Notes under the pieces: model-generated
The model's database searches: none
What the model was told of the DNA's origin: nothing
Seen by the model: the letters and a program-made list of their open reading frames with translations, nothing else
In this document: piece after piece, positions 1 to 11,030 of the stretch
How the letters are laid out: each line of letters starts with the position of its first letter
Position numbering within the stretch: the stretch's first letter is position 1
Position numbers and translations under genes: made by a program
Assembly (NCBI GenBank): GCA_950295325.1
Contig: OX485804.1
Span: forward strand, 1,052,001 to 1,116,000
Direction: 5' to 3'
From: Polytrichum commune
Taxonomy: Eukaryota > Streptophyta > Polytrichopsida > Polytrichales > Polytrichaceae
Length of the DNA stretch: 64,000 nucleotides

Positions 1-77
1 ATGAAATCATAAAGCAGCAATAAAATAAAGTTCGCCACTTATAACAGTTCCTGAATAACAGGGCAGTGGATTTCAAC

Positions 78-1241
78 CTGGTTCTCAACCCTTGATGCAT
101 GTGCTGCCGTGAGCAAAAGGAGGTCCTTGTTGGCATTTGGTGAAGTCACTTCAATGACAGTTTTGTCAACAGTGAGACGATTTAATGTCAATGTGCCCGT
201 CTTATCGGAACAAAGGATATCCATGCCTGCCATCTCCTCAATTGCTGTCATTCGCTTTACTATAGCACCCTTTGTGGCCAAATTATGTGCACCAACAGCC
301 ATCGTGACAGACAACACCGTAGGCATGGCTATTGGGATGCCCCCGATAAGGAGGATCAACATGTTGTCGATGCCAGACCGATACTTACGATGCTGGACTC
401 CATAAATCACAATGATTTCAATAGTTATTCCAATAGCAATCGTCACAATGCAGAAATTCCCAATCCTTGTTAGAACTTGCTGAAAATGGCCAGTGTGATG
501 GGTTGAGTCCACCAAGTGAGCTGCTTTACCGAAGAATGTGTGGATTCCTGTGGCGATTACCAAAGCCTCAATCTCCCCCTGCTTGCAAATGGATCCTGAA
601 AAGACTTCGTCTCCTGGCCTCTTTGTCACAGCCACAGATTCACCAGTGAGTGAGGATTGGTCAACCATGAGAGGGTCGCCATCTAAGAGCCTCGAATCAG
701 CAGGGATGATGTCTCCCAGCTTTATAGTGATAACGTCACCCGGAACCAATACTGCGGCATCCTCTTCTTTATACGAACCATCTCGAAGCACTTTAGCCTT
801 GGGAGCCAACGCTTGCATTAGGGCTGCAGCTGCCTCCCCTGCATTGCTCTCCTCTACGTAGCTCACTGTGGAGTTGATTAGGAGAAGTGCAAATATGCCC
901 ACAAAGTCTTGCCAGTCTGGGGGTAGGCCATCCCCATTATCTAATACCAAGGCCATCATGGCAGCAAGCTCCATCACCCATGACAGCGGGTTCCACATGA
1001 ACATCAAAAACTTCAGAAGTTTATTCTCTTTCACTTCCTCGAGCTTGTTAGGACCAACAAGTTTGATGCGCACGTCAGCCTCTGTGGATGATAAACCTGA
1101 CCGCGTGCATTTAAGCTTCTCAAAAACCTCGTTGATAGGAAGGTGCTCCAAATCTGCTTCATCATCCTGTTGATCGTAATCGTTGTAGCCGCCTCGGTAG
1201 CCGCCTGTGTCCTCTTCTTCTGGTGGTTCATAGTTATCCAT
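78..1241 (-). CDS. Plasma-membrane H+-ATPase (P-type, type IIIA), first coding exon; gene runs off the left edge
   Basis: Encodes the first 388 residues of a P3A proton pump, which uses ATP to export H+ across the plasma membrane. Seen: a membrane pair around residues 77-125, the actuator motif SLTGES at 197-202, the QHRKYR loop at 283-288, a membrane segment with PIAMPTVLS at about 303-311, and the phosphorylation motif CSDKTGTLT with Asp346. The frame stays open to a stop at 39-41, but homology ends at Glu-Asn-Gln (378-388 region), exactly where the minus strand reads CAG|GTTGAA. I therefore end the exon at 78 and treat the rest as intron, not as a truncated protein. The N-terminus has about 15 to 20 extra residues rich in Gly, Tyr, Asp and Glu before the conserved [10 protein letters not shown]. 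One exon covers what is split by several introns in flowering-plant genes. Nucleotide-binding and C-terminal regulatory domains would lie outside the window. Confidence 0.93.
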
Positions 1242-2399
1242 CCTTGTTTCTCAACAAACCCACCTGCTACCCAAAAGATAGTCAAGTCCTCTTCACAGTA
1301 CATCCCCAGAGCCACCTCCTCATCTCGGCTCCAGCCCTCTCTCAATACAGGGTAAAGGAAACACCTCTAGCCTTGATCGTAAAGGTCAATGTCTATTGTC
1401 CCAAGATGACTCGGGAGTTTCTGATTCTGCTTTCGGCATCTCCTCCCCATCCTCACCACTTTCTTCAACTGCACGCACCAGTCAGTTAATGCTCCGATTT
1501 GACTTCCAGATGTGTAGTTTGTCCATAATCAACCACCATACATGGCTGGCAGCACGTGGAACTTGGACCTACATGTGACTCATGTAAATTGCATCATTAA
1601 CTCCTAAATTCGTCAAACAGGATGAACTCGATAAATTGCCTATATCTATCACAGTGGTCTAGAAATGGATTGGATGGTGTCTGTATCAATCGCTCAAGCC
1701 GGATAGTACTGAAAATTGGCTACTGTTACATTAAAATGTGTAGGTACTCACTTCCATGACCATTTCCCATAACGAGCAATTTAAAACATTTTGGCCTTCC
1801 ACGGCAGAAATCGAAGTTTAAGTTCCTGAGACATAGTGAGCTGGGAGCTAGGGCAAAAACATGTTAGGGTAACCCTAACCACTTGCCTGTGCTTTGTGAT
1901 TTCTCAAGAGCCTTGCGACCTTAATAGAGATTGCAATATCCTGGTCCTAATGGAGAGGATGCACTTGTGTCTCAAATAGTAAATCTCTGCAAAGAAATAA
2001 AAAAGATGTGAAAATTTTCTCCTGACTCTTGGCCACACTTCGTTAAAATACGACTGTTTTGCCCGCATGGCGATACTATGAAAGCATACCTCTTCAGCTC
2101 TGGAAGCCATGTTGATGAGAGGTTTCGCCATGCCTAGGTAAAACTACCCTAATATCACTGTACCGAGTCCCTACCCAAATAACAACTTGGTGTAAAAATT
2201 ATTCGGCTCTCATCTCGTGATAATTACCCATTCAGTATCAATATTTGATTGTAATACAGTGTTGACATTGGTCCACGACTGAAAGTTGCTTACCAATCCA
2301 TCACAGTAACTACGTCCATTCATCCGGTGATGCGCAGCACTTCCAAAGAATCATCAACAGCATCTTCAAAGGCGAAGCGAAGAATAATCCCCAATGACT
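1242..2399. other. Upstream region of the H+-ATPase gene
   Basis: About 1.2 kb before the H+-ATPase start codon. It should hold the promoter and 5' leader, but I found no convincing TATA box, uORF or splice pair that I could defend. No conserved coding sequence was recognised in any frame. Confidence 0.3.
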
Positions 2400-3445
2400 G
2401 GCCGCCTCATTCAAGCTCCTAGTGATCGCAATCCTTTACAATCTCGTCAAGGGGCATGAAATACAGTTAAGAATGAATTATCTATTCCGCAGCCTGTCCG
2501 TGCTGAAAGGACTTCTGTTGCAATTCTTCCCCCATTGCTTCCATGACTGACTTGCTTACTTTTGCATCTTAGACCGAGAAATGTACCTCTCCGGATTCCT
2601 TGGATCAAACTGACTCATAGCAACAGCATTCACGTCACAAGCTAACAAAGAAGTGGATTCTCTGCCCCGAGTTCAGCACGCACATCTAATTACAAAATGG
2701 TCAATTTCTTCACCAAATTCGGGTACATTGAGCTGCAAACGAGACTCCCAGTGAAACCTAAGCTCCCGTTGGCAAAAATCTCGTCAAAAGGCAAACAATG
2801 CTGCCTCCTATAACCTTCCATTCTCACTCAATTCTCCAACTTGAAATCAAGAAACACCAGACTCTGAATGCCTCAGGTATAATCGTCTCATACATATCAC
2901 ATCACATCACATCACAAGCTCCCGAGGATCATTCTCTTCCCTGCAAACAAAACATTGACCATAGCGAAACCTCTTATCAGAATCCCATTGAGCCGAACCG
3001 AAACCCTCCGAACATATGACCAGAACAAATGCCTTAAAGCATATCATTTCCAAACCCAAAGGCTAAGAATGCTAGCAATTACCTAACTGAGCTTATGCAC
3101 GACAGAAGTGGATGATACGATTGACATGTGTGAGTGAATGAGTAGATGGTGAATGTGAGCTCACTGGCCACCAAATTCAAGCTCCCGTTGGCTGCAAACT
3201 TTACAATCTCGACGAAACGCAACCAATGCTCCCCTACTATGACCACGCATTCTCGAGTAAATTCTCCAACTTCAATCAAGGAACACAATAAATTCTTTGT
3301 GCACTACATCACATCACATCACATCACATCACAAGTTCCCGAAGATCGTTCTCTTCCGGGGCTGCAATCACGATCCCTTACGTACAACTTGCAAAACCTT
3401 TCATCAGAATGACATTGAACCGAAACGAAACCTTCAGCGCACGCC
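2400..3445. repeat. Degenerate tandem segments with CATCA microsatellite tracts
   Basis: Two related segments lie about 420 bp apart, roughly 2740-3030 and 3165-3445. Each reads through matching blocks: CAAGCTCCCGTTGGC-like start, a CTCCAACTT block, a (CATCA)n tract (about 2897-2923 and 3306-3335), then CTCCCGAGGATC/TTCCCGAAGATC, TTATCAGAAT and ATTGAACCGAA blocks. A third short piece near 2406-2450 shares TTCAAGCTCC and TACAATCTCGTCAA. The segments show no coding signal. They look like a diverged local duplication in the upstream region of the H+-ATPase gene. Confidence 0.65.
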
Positions 3446-3880
3446 GCCATGGCAAATCTCTTGCAGCATATAATTTGAGAAACCAAATGACGCCAATTGG
3501 CCAGGCTTAGGAACGGGAGAAGTAGACGGTACGCTAATGTATAATTTTTTTGCGCAAGTGAATTGAGTAGTAGGAGCGATGCATGATCGGCGGAGGAGGG
3601 GAGATTCGAAGGGCGATTGGAGGCAAAGGAAAGGTGCCGAAGGATGCATTAGCTTCTCCACTCCATGACAAAACTTCATTGGCTAAATTTCTTTCCGAGT
3701 TCCCTATATATATTTCACAGTGTTGGATTTTCCCAAATGGGGGCACTAGAAATGGAGGGGAAAAAAACTATTTCTCACTGGTCATGGCTTCATTTAAACA
3801 TATGAATCACGTGGGTGGACCGACATGTGGAGACCTAATTGTCAGACTGAATGAGCGAGTTGGTTAGTCATTCCGACGTT
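3446..3880. other. Unassigned intergenic stretch
   Basis: No gene or repeat recognised. Short open frames on both strands have no resemblance to a known family. Confidence 0.3.
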
Positions 3881-3883
3881 TAA

Positions 3884-4859
3884 GGGCCACTTCACACACC
3901 GAGACTGAGAGCCCGTGACCATACACTTCAAGCACTTTCATTGCTGGAAAAGGCGGAGCCGGTCCAAGTTCGCTTCACACTACGCTTGAGGGACCAACGG
4001 AGTATGTGAATGCAAGATGGATGTAAAGTCTACATGGATTCCTGCATGGCATCAAATGAATCATGTTTCATGGTTATTTAGACTATTTTCAAAAACCATC
4101 TCTTGGGGTAGGTCTAACACAAAATTAAGAGATCTTGACACTCCGAATATTCAGAACCGTAGATTTATTTTATTTTATCATGAGTGAGGATCCACATGAA
4201 TAGAAATATATTGAAATAGCATTTGGCTAAGGGTCCAGTCAGATACGACTTCACACTACACTTGAGGGTCTATGACCAAACTACATGATTTTGGAGGTGT
4301 CTTGGGACAACCTTTGAACACTTTTTTGGGGGCTCTCAGAATTTCATGGTCATGGCTCTTGGCTTGTGTGTGAAGTGGCCTTGAGATCCCATGACCATTA
4401 CATTTCAAGCACTCTCATTGGTGGAAAAGGTGGAGCCGGTCCAAGTTTGGTTCACGCTACGCTTGAGGGACCAACGGAGTATGTGAATACAAGACGGATG
4501 TAAAGTCTAGATGGGTTCCTACATGGCATCAAATGAATCATATTTCATGGTCACTTAGACGATGTTCCAAAACCGCCTCTTGTAGGTAGGCCTAACACAA
4601 AACCGGGAGACCATGGCGCTCCAAATGCTTACAACCGTTGATTTATTCTATTTTATCATGTGTGAAGACCCACATGAATAAAAAGATATTAAAATAGCAT
4701 TTGGTTGAGGACTTGGTTACATATGGCTTCACACTACACTTGAGAGTCCATGACCACACTAGATGATTTTGGAGGTGTCTTGGAACAACCTTTGGACACT
4801 TTCTTTTGGGCTCTCACAATTTCATGGTCACGGCTCTTGGCTCGTGTGTGAAGTGGCCC
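3884..4859. mobile_element. Tandem dimer of a PIF/Harbinger-like (Tourist-type) MITE
   Basis: Two head-to-tail copies of a roughly 490-bp non-coding element, about 3884-4380 and 4381-4859. The outer ends are inverted: the left end begins GGGCCACTTCACACAC after TAA, and the right end closes with GTGTGTGAAGTGGCCC before TTA. Internal blocks recur in order in both copies: GTGGAAAAGG, CTTGAGGGACCAACGGAGTA, ATTTTATCATG and GATTTTGGAGGTGTCTTG. At the junction near 4376-4390 the right end of copy one is fused to copy two, which lacks the first ~30 bp of its terminal repeat. Three-base TWA targets and GGG termini fit PIF/Harbinger. No transposase is present, so mobility would need an enzyme supplied elsewhere. 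Related copies sit at 16393 and 42664. Confidence 0.8.
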
Positions 4860-4862
4860 TTA

Positions 4863-6489
4863 GAATAAAATTGGAAGTAAGTGAGTGCACTGTAAGGTGC
4901 AACACCTAGATGTTCAAGAATAATATCGGAAGGTGGTCTTCACGTAGTTGAATCTTTGCTAGGTACTCATTTGTTGACCATTCATCTTGTACGGGCCTCG
5001 AGCTTCAGATGAGTGTGTGTGATTGTTTGAAAAATGGAGGAAATAGTATGGTTTTTAAAGGAAAACTTTTTGCATTTCAAATATAAATTGAGGGGTACTT
5101 AGGGGCATGGGTGAGCCATGACTGTCACGTTAAATGGAGTGAGTTCAATTGTGGAGCTTACAATAATTGGGGCACTGCATGTGAAACTTTAACAATCTAA
5201 ACTCCCATTTTATTCTTATTAATTCTTCGCTCATTTAGATTTGTTAGTATGCTCATACAATTTAACCATGTACGTGTTGAAATGCATACTAAGTCTAATG
5301 GCCATTTTTAGAGGTGCATTAAACTTAGCATCAAGTTTCTCTTGAAAGTCAGTAGATAAGCTCGTCCAGCATCCTGAATCAATATATATTTAATGTTTCC
5401 TTTACAATGTAATCACCTTTCAAATCTCCCCTACTCCAATCATCATACAATAAAATCACAATATGTGCTTTAAGGTGGTAAACTAGGAAATGAATGTGCC
5501 CATCAAAACACCAACAATGACCCTAAAATTCTGCACAACAACACATTTATCTTAAGAGTGTCTACCACCTTAACATCATGCTAAGTCTTGTGGATTGAAT
5601 TGGATGTTTTTGGGTCATCTACCAATAAAACATCAAATCTCGTATTAATAACTCCTACATACATAATTTGAATAAACATAGTACTTTGACGCATGGATAT
5701 CCCCCTTTTGGATTGCTAATAAGATCCATCACTTAAAATGTTCTCAGTCTAATAATAATATCTATAATTAGCATGTATATCCCAACACCATGTTTTGTCC
5801 ACTTCATTGACGCATGTCTTCCTTGTGAATCGTATTTGAAAACATATAAAAGGCGTCTTAGAAATGAACTTTTCACAGAGAATTGACAATGCGCTCACAT
5901 GTTCTTCCGAGTTTTGTAGCTCCATGACCAATCACAAATAGAACCTTGCAAATCCATTGGACCGCCTGCTATTGTATTATGAAAGCCACAAATCTATAGT
6001 GCTCTAACTTAGTGGACAAAATCTGAGCACTTCTACTTTTCTTTCAATATGGTCATCTCATGAGCACCCCAAAATGTCCTATTCATGTCTATGCGAATGC
6101 CTAGAAAGGTGATTCAAAGAGCGGAAGATCATGTGTATCTTTGCAATCAAATCGGACAATTTGTCTCCATATGACGTCAAACACTACTTGGCACACTGCC
6201 TCCATGATGCGAGTGTCCACAAATATGTGGCCCTATTGTGGGCACTTTCAACTCCACAGATTGTTAATATGAAACCAAGAGTTCTCTCATTCATTAGCAA
6301 CTATGAATTATGCAGATTTCCCTTTCAAGTTACAGAATCAGTCTAAGTTGAGGTACAAAAGTTATAAGAAGTCAAAAGGAAGGAAGGGAAAACCAAAAAA
6401 AAACCAAAAAAAAACTCTTCAAATAATTGCATATGCGCTTTCACTTGTGTTATCAATCAAACCTACAATAGTCATTATATTCTAAGCAC
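4863..6489. other. AT-rich intergenic region, nothing recognised
   Basis: Around 1.6 kb of AT-rich sequence between two MITEs. I saw no domain-like open frame, RNA gene or strong inverted repeat in it. It ends with an A-rich stretch near 6350-6420. Confidence 0.3.
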
Positions 6490-6497
6490 AAAGTCCA

Positions 6498-7211
6498 GGA
6501 GGACCTTAAGTTCCCCTCCACGAACTTTTCGGGGGAGGAATATTCGGGCAGGGGCAGCCACCTGTCCAAAAAATCAAGATTTTCTAGACCCAACTAAAAA
6601 TTGTTGCTCGCCCGCCTGACTTCAAAAAAATCATTGCCCTTGCATTCTTGAAGGCCACTTATCCACAAATCCCATATTGAGTGCACTTCATCTTCAAGGT
6701 CCCAAATCCAACATATATGTTCATTTCCATTGAGTAAGTACTAAGCAATTGATTGGGATTTCATTTTCAAAGTGAAACCGCCAATAAAGCATGTAATTAA
6801 CTTGGAAGTCAAAAATATCACAAAATCCTCATTAGCACTGAGGTTATAATTTTTGCGACTTACCATTGAAAGGCTCTTTGTCATTCTAAAATGAAACTAA
6901 AATTAGTGATTTATTTCTAGTATGTTTAATATTATAATATTATATATTTGATAATATTTCAGTTAATACCTTCTACTATCACAAAGTTTTCATACGCATT
7001 TAAACTAATTAAGTGTGATTGAATGTAACGAAGTCTAATTAACTTTGATTAATCCTAATTAAGCCCAATTAAGTCAGAACTCATGCTTACCAAATTAAAC
7101 AAGCCTAATTAATTATAAAATGTACTTACTGGAATTAATCATGAATATTCCTCCCTGCCCCTGCCCGAATATTCCTCCCTTGAAAAGTTGGGGGGAACTT
7201 AACGTCCTCCC
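6498..7211. mobile_element. 714-bp MITE with 8-bp target duplication, hAT-like
   Basis: The ends are long inverted repeats of about 55 bp. The left arm starts GGAGGACCTTAAGTTCCCC and continues with a GAATATTCGGGCAGGGGCAG block at 6539-6558; the right arm carries the reverse complement of both (about 7150-7211). The 8-mer AAAGTCCA flanks it at 6490-6497 and 7212-7219. An 8-bp duplication is the hallmark of hAT elements, although the terminal bases are not the usual hAT CA...TG pair. The interior is AT-rich and has no transposase. Confidence 0.75.
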
Positions 7212-7219
7212 AAAGTCCA

Positions 7220-8551
7220 CTCTCACCCCCTCACGTAGTTACACATTTAGTGCCTTAAGTTTGTGGCCCATTCTTAACTACAAACCTTGCCATATATCAC
7301 TCATATAGAGCTAAGAAGAGTGACTACACAAGGCCCACAAACCTTATTCTATGTCTTGGACACCTGCATCAAAAGACGGGGTTGAGGATAAGACATGAGG
7401 AAAGGGAGGTTATAGATCGAACAACGTGAATGGCTTACTAAAACCGTTTGACCGTGCCTCATCAGTGCACCGAACAGATGCAAATCAGGTCTTCTGTACC
7501 CTGTGCATGCATCGTTTCTGAAGTGGTAGGCAAGTGTTGGGTCCAGACTCCAGAACACAAGGTGACAAGAGCGAAATCCATTGATATGATAGGAAGATAC
7601 CCAGTAAGGCTCAATCTCATGAATAGACAAACAGTGAATCGAATGCTTTGCGAGAGAGGATGACACGTAGGGGACTTGGTGGTGGCCATGATGTCCGAGT
7701 GGGTGTCAAAATCCACAAAAATGACATAACTGCTCGTTCTGGTTCATTTGTGACGGCACCAGGTCGAATGAAATAAAAGTTGTTATCACGGACAAGCACT
7801 TCGGTACCTCGCCAATCGCCGAATCTTGCTTGGAGAGTAAATATTCCTTCTACATGAAACCAAGACTTTCCATACGTTAACATCACCTCCGTTGTAGTCT
7901 AGATGGTTAGGAATTGCTCTTTCATGCACTTCCATATAAGGATGGTGCTTCTTAAAGCATGGCGACACTCCATGCACGTCGGCATGGAGGCATGGGCGAA
8001 ACTGGAACACCTTTACGGCCGGAAGATGTCAAGATTTGAATGCAGGAACACTTACAAGGACTCTGTGGGAAACTACAAATCTGATGACATGAACTCAAGA
8101 AGTGCAAGGAAATCCACAGACTGCAAGAATGGGCACTGATCATCCAACAAAAAGAACAGATCATATCCAGCATTCCAACTTAATGGTCGTAAAAACAACA
8201 ATTGACATTCATTGTGGTGTGCAGCTTACTCTTCGAGCAGAGCTTCCACAGTGGAAATACCTCTACAAATTCTTCACAAGTTTGTGAAGCAGAAGTTCAT
8301 CACCGCAGCCGGTTCTCTATTCCGACCCAAAAAGTAACTAATCCCCGTTCAAATGTTACCATATGTCGGTCTCACATTGCTTGACACCCAGTTGAATCCG
8401 ACGTGGTAACTACATTCCATACCGGCACTAGTAAAGACGGAATAGAACGCCCTCTACTGCAGCATTCAGTCCGGCCAATCTCAAAAGTGGGCCTTGAAGA
8501 ATCCCAAAACCCCTAATTCTCTGTTATTAAGAACGGAGCAACAGTGATAAC
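7220..8551. other. Intergenic region downstream of LOG
   Basis: About 1.3 kb after a MITE and downstream of the LOG stop. Apart from a 25-base tRNA-Glu fragment (7888-7912) I recognised no gene. A block at about 8395-8450 (GGCACTAGTAAAGA inside) recurs near 36842-36897, so part of it is probably an old dispersed repeat. The LOG 3' UTR must lie at its right edge. Confidence 0.35.
7888..7912 (+). pseudogene. tRNA-Glu 5'-half fragment
   Basis: These 25 bases equal the 5' half (acceptor strand, D arm and A box) of the tRNA-Glu gene at 12805-12876, read on the opposite strand. The six bases just upstream (ATCACC) are also shared, so the copy came from the gene and its flank, not from a processed tRNA. 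After the D arm the match stops and no anticodon arm or B box follows. It cannot encode a tRNA. Confidence 0.8.
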
Positions 8552-11030
8552 TTAGAGCAATACCATCGGAGCTGTGAAAGCCGAAACCGAAGCTGCTGTC
8601 CTTGAGCCTAACCTAGAGACACCATTCACACTGATCGGAAAGCAACTGTTCACACAGAAGGCTCCAGCCTGCATCTTGTTCACCGAATGCAGGGTGATGG
8701 TAGTCGTCGTTGACCGAGTACTCAGGGTCATCGCACAAACTCGGTTTCTGATTCTTCTCTCCCCTGAAAAACTGTTGGTGTTTCTTCCGGAATGCAAGTT
8801 CACGCTACCGGAACTATCATTCAGCGGAGTCACCATTACGGCTCGTGGCGTGGTGTAAACTGGAGTTTTTTTTTCTTGTACTGATGGTGAGCCTGTTGCA
8901 ATTCCGGTCGTGACTTCCCATGTCAGCTTCGGCACACTCTTGTCTTCCACCGGTGCATACATCTGCGTGCGGATCCATGAAGCCACGAAATCAGACAACT
9001 GCGGAAAGATAGATCCCCTGGCGACTAAACCTCTAATACAACCGCAGGGTACTTGCGATCTGGTTCGACGCAAAATAGTTTTTTTTAGTCACATTGGTCC
9101 AAAACGTTAAACTTCAATCTAGCTGCTCGGGTTGATCTCGCTCTACAGAAACTTGGGGATCGATCAGGACGACCTCACGAAGTTAGTCGACTGCGGACTG
9201 ATAGATTCCTGGCGACGATTCCTATGCAACACCACCTATCTGGTTCGACACAAAAATTAATCCTACTCGGACGAACGGTTCCACGTGGCTTATTTACTTT
9301 CGTCGAGACGTTTGGAGTCCCAATGTGGAAACTACCTTGCAGCACTCTTTACGGTACTCCCCTCATGTGACGTTCGCTGAATTACTAGTTCTACTTTGCT
9401 ACTGAGATTCTCACATAAACACTTGCTATATATTTCTGTAGCTACCGATGCAATCACTGCAGATTTCAGGGTTGCTTGTTCGTGGGAAAATTCACAACAC
9501 CTCCATTTTGGTGAGAAGGTCGGAGGCCGTGGAAGCGGAGACGACGATCTGGCGGCTCGCCAAGTTGAGGAAGCCTTCATCCAGGGCTTTGTCGAAGAAC
9601 GCCAACAATGTGTCGAAGTACCCGTCCACATTCATGAGACCAACCTGCACCACATGACCGAGCGATGCATAACCTCCAGTTCAACACTTCATTACAACCA
9701 GTAAAGACATTGGTGTCACAGTTGAAATTCGTGACATCGGTGACATATATGTACGGATGTTCACATTCCTAATTTATGCATTAGAAAAGCAAGTCGCTGG
9801 ATGCACAACTTTTACAGAATTTAGGAATGGCACTTACAGGTTTAGTGTGGATGCCAAGCTGCGCCCAAGTGATAATTTCCAGGACCTCTTCGAGCGTGCC
9901 ATACCCACCTGCAGCAAAAAAACACGTCGATAAATGACATAATTCCATTCGTACATTCTGCTAAAGATTACGAATCCCAATTTAGGTCATCGGTAGAAAA
10001 ATTCTTGTACCAGGCAGGGCAATGAAGGCGTCAGCTCGGCGAGCCATTTCGGCTTTGCGCTGATGCATGTCGTCCACGGCGATCAGATCTCCCACCGTCT
10101 TCCCGCAAATCTGCAATTCACAAAAACTTGTCAACCAGCAAGAACACCAATGCCCATCAAGATTTTCATACTGTAAACCCTGATGAAAACTCTGCCTGAA
10201 CTCGAAGAATTGCGAGGCTCAATGAAGTATCGACCGGAAGGGCTTAAGGGAGTGGGTACCTCTTTTGGCATCAACGCTTTTGGGATGACCCTGCAAGAAT
10301 ACAAGAGTGAAAAAATCAGAAATTCACACATTAAAGTGTCCTATAGTGACGTTCGAGTCTGTTTCCAGTGCTTTCCGAAGTGGATGTGCCAACAGCTGGC
10401 GAGGAACCCAGTCTGAAGTTAAGGTGAGTTTATTTTCTCATGAAGAATAATTATACGTAAGAAAGGGAATGTATCAACAAAAGTTACGGAATTGTCTCCT
10501 TACCCGACAACGTGGCCACCGGCGTCCTGGACAGTCTGGGCGACTTTGCCCATGAGCCCAATGCTGCCGCCTCCATACACCAGGTCGATACCTCGATTCA
10601 CCTATTGCAAGCCACGTTATAGATACTCATGATGAATTGCTACACAGAACTGTAACAACTTTTTCGAGGTACTGATTCTACAACGGGAAAAGGAAAAAGA
10701 CACTATTTGGAAGGATAGGATAGCGATTGCTACACACCAAAAAGAGCGACACACTGACCAGATTCACCTGTTGCAACCCACATTATGGTATCTCGAGCTC
10801 AATTGCTACACAGAACTACAACCTCCACAAGGGGAAAAGGAAACAGTAGCCATTTGAAAGGATAGGATATCGTTTCCTACAAAAGAAGAACGGAAAGGCG
10901 AATCACTCACCAGTTCGTTGCCGAGTTGCTCGGCAACTTCGGTGTAGATTGGTTTCTTCCCGCTGCTGCTGCCGCAGAACACACACATGCGCTTGAAGAG
11001 AGAGTCAATGGCTTGTCCAGGCTGATCCAT
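8552..11030 (-). CDS. LOG: Cytokinin riboside 5'-monophosphate phosphoribohydrolase (LONELY GUY), seven exons
   Basis: LOG enzymes release active free-base cytokinin from its nucleotide in one step. Exons on the minus strand: 10911-11030, 10504-10601, 10260-10290, 10011-10110, 9838-9908, 9501-9644 and 8552-8962; all are GT-AG with matching phases, giving 324 residues. Motifs: [12 protein letters not shown] (16-27), [20 protein letters not shown] (102-111), and PGGYGTLEE (116-124), the family nucleotide-binding and catalytic signature. The start at 11030 puts the usual short leader before FKRMCVFCG. Exon 7 resumes the family C-terminus ([15 protein letters not shown]) and then adds about 118 Ser/Thr-rich residues not typical of LOGs of about 200-220 residues. 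If intron 6 were retained, translation would end two codons into the intron, at 9492. Intron 1 is a duplicated intron (see 10759-10767). Exons 1-6 are secure; the length of the tail is less so. Confidence 0.9.
8998..9262. repeat. Short direct duplication inside LOG intron 6
   Basis: Two related blocks of about 70 bp, roughly 8998-9075 and 9184-9260, share ACTGCGGA, ATAGAT, CTGGCGAC and ATCTGGTTCGAC in the same order. The first lies just upstream of the exon 7 acceptor on the minus strand. This is non-coding local duplication. Confidence 0.55.
10759..10767 (-). other. Candidate 9-nt microexon created by whole-intron duplication in LOG intron 1
   Basis: Intron 1 (10602-10910) is made of two related halves. 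Both carry a GGATAGGATA block and an ATTGCTACACAGAACT-type block on the plus strand, and the junction copies the exon 2 edge. On the minus strand it reads CAACAG|GTGAATCTG|GTCAGT: an acceptor, nine bases, then a donor. The real exon 2 begins AATAG|GTGAATCGA. Spliced in, the nine bases would add Val-Asn-Leu between residues 40 and 41 without changing frame. Whether it is used cannot be told from sequence. Confidence 0.5.

Noticed and set aside
39-1241. H+-ATPase frame read as a truncated 400-residue protein or pseudogene
   Set aside because: Homology ends at Glu-Asn-Gln exactly at CAG|GT, a proper splice donor; the last 12 codons are intron.
8574-8858. Plus-strand open frame opposite LOG exon 7
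   Set aside because: Opposite strand continues the LOG protein with matching splice phase; the plus frame resembles nothing.
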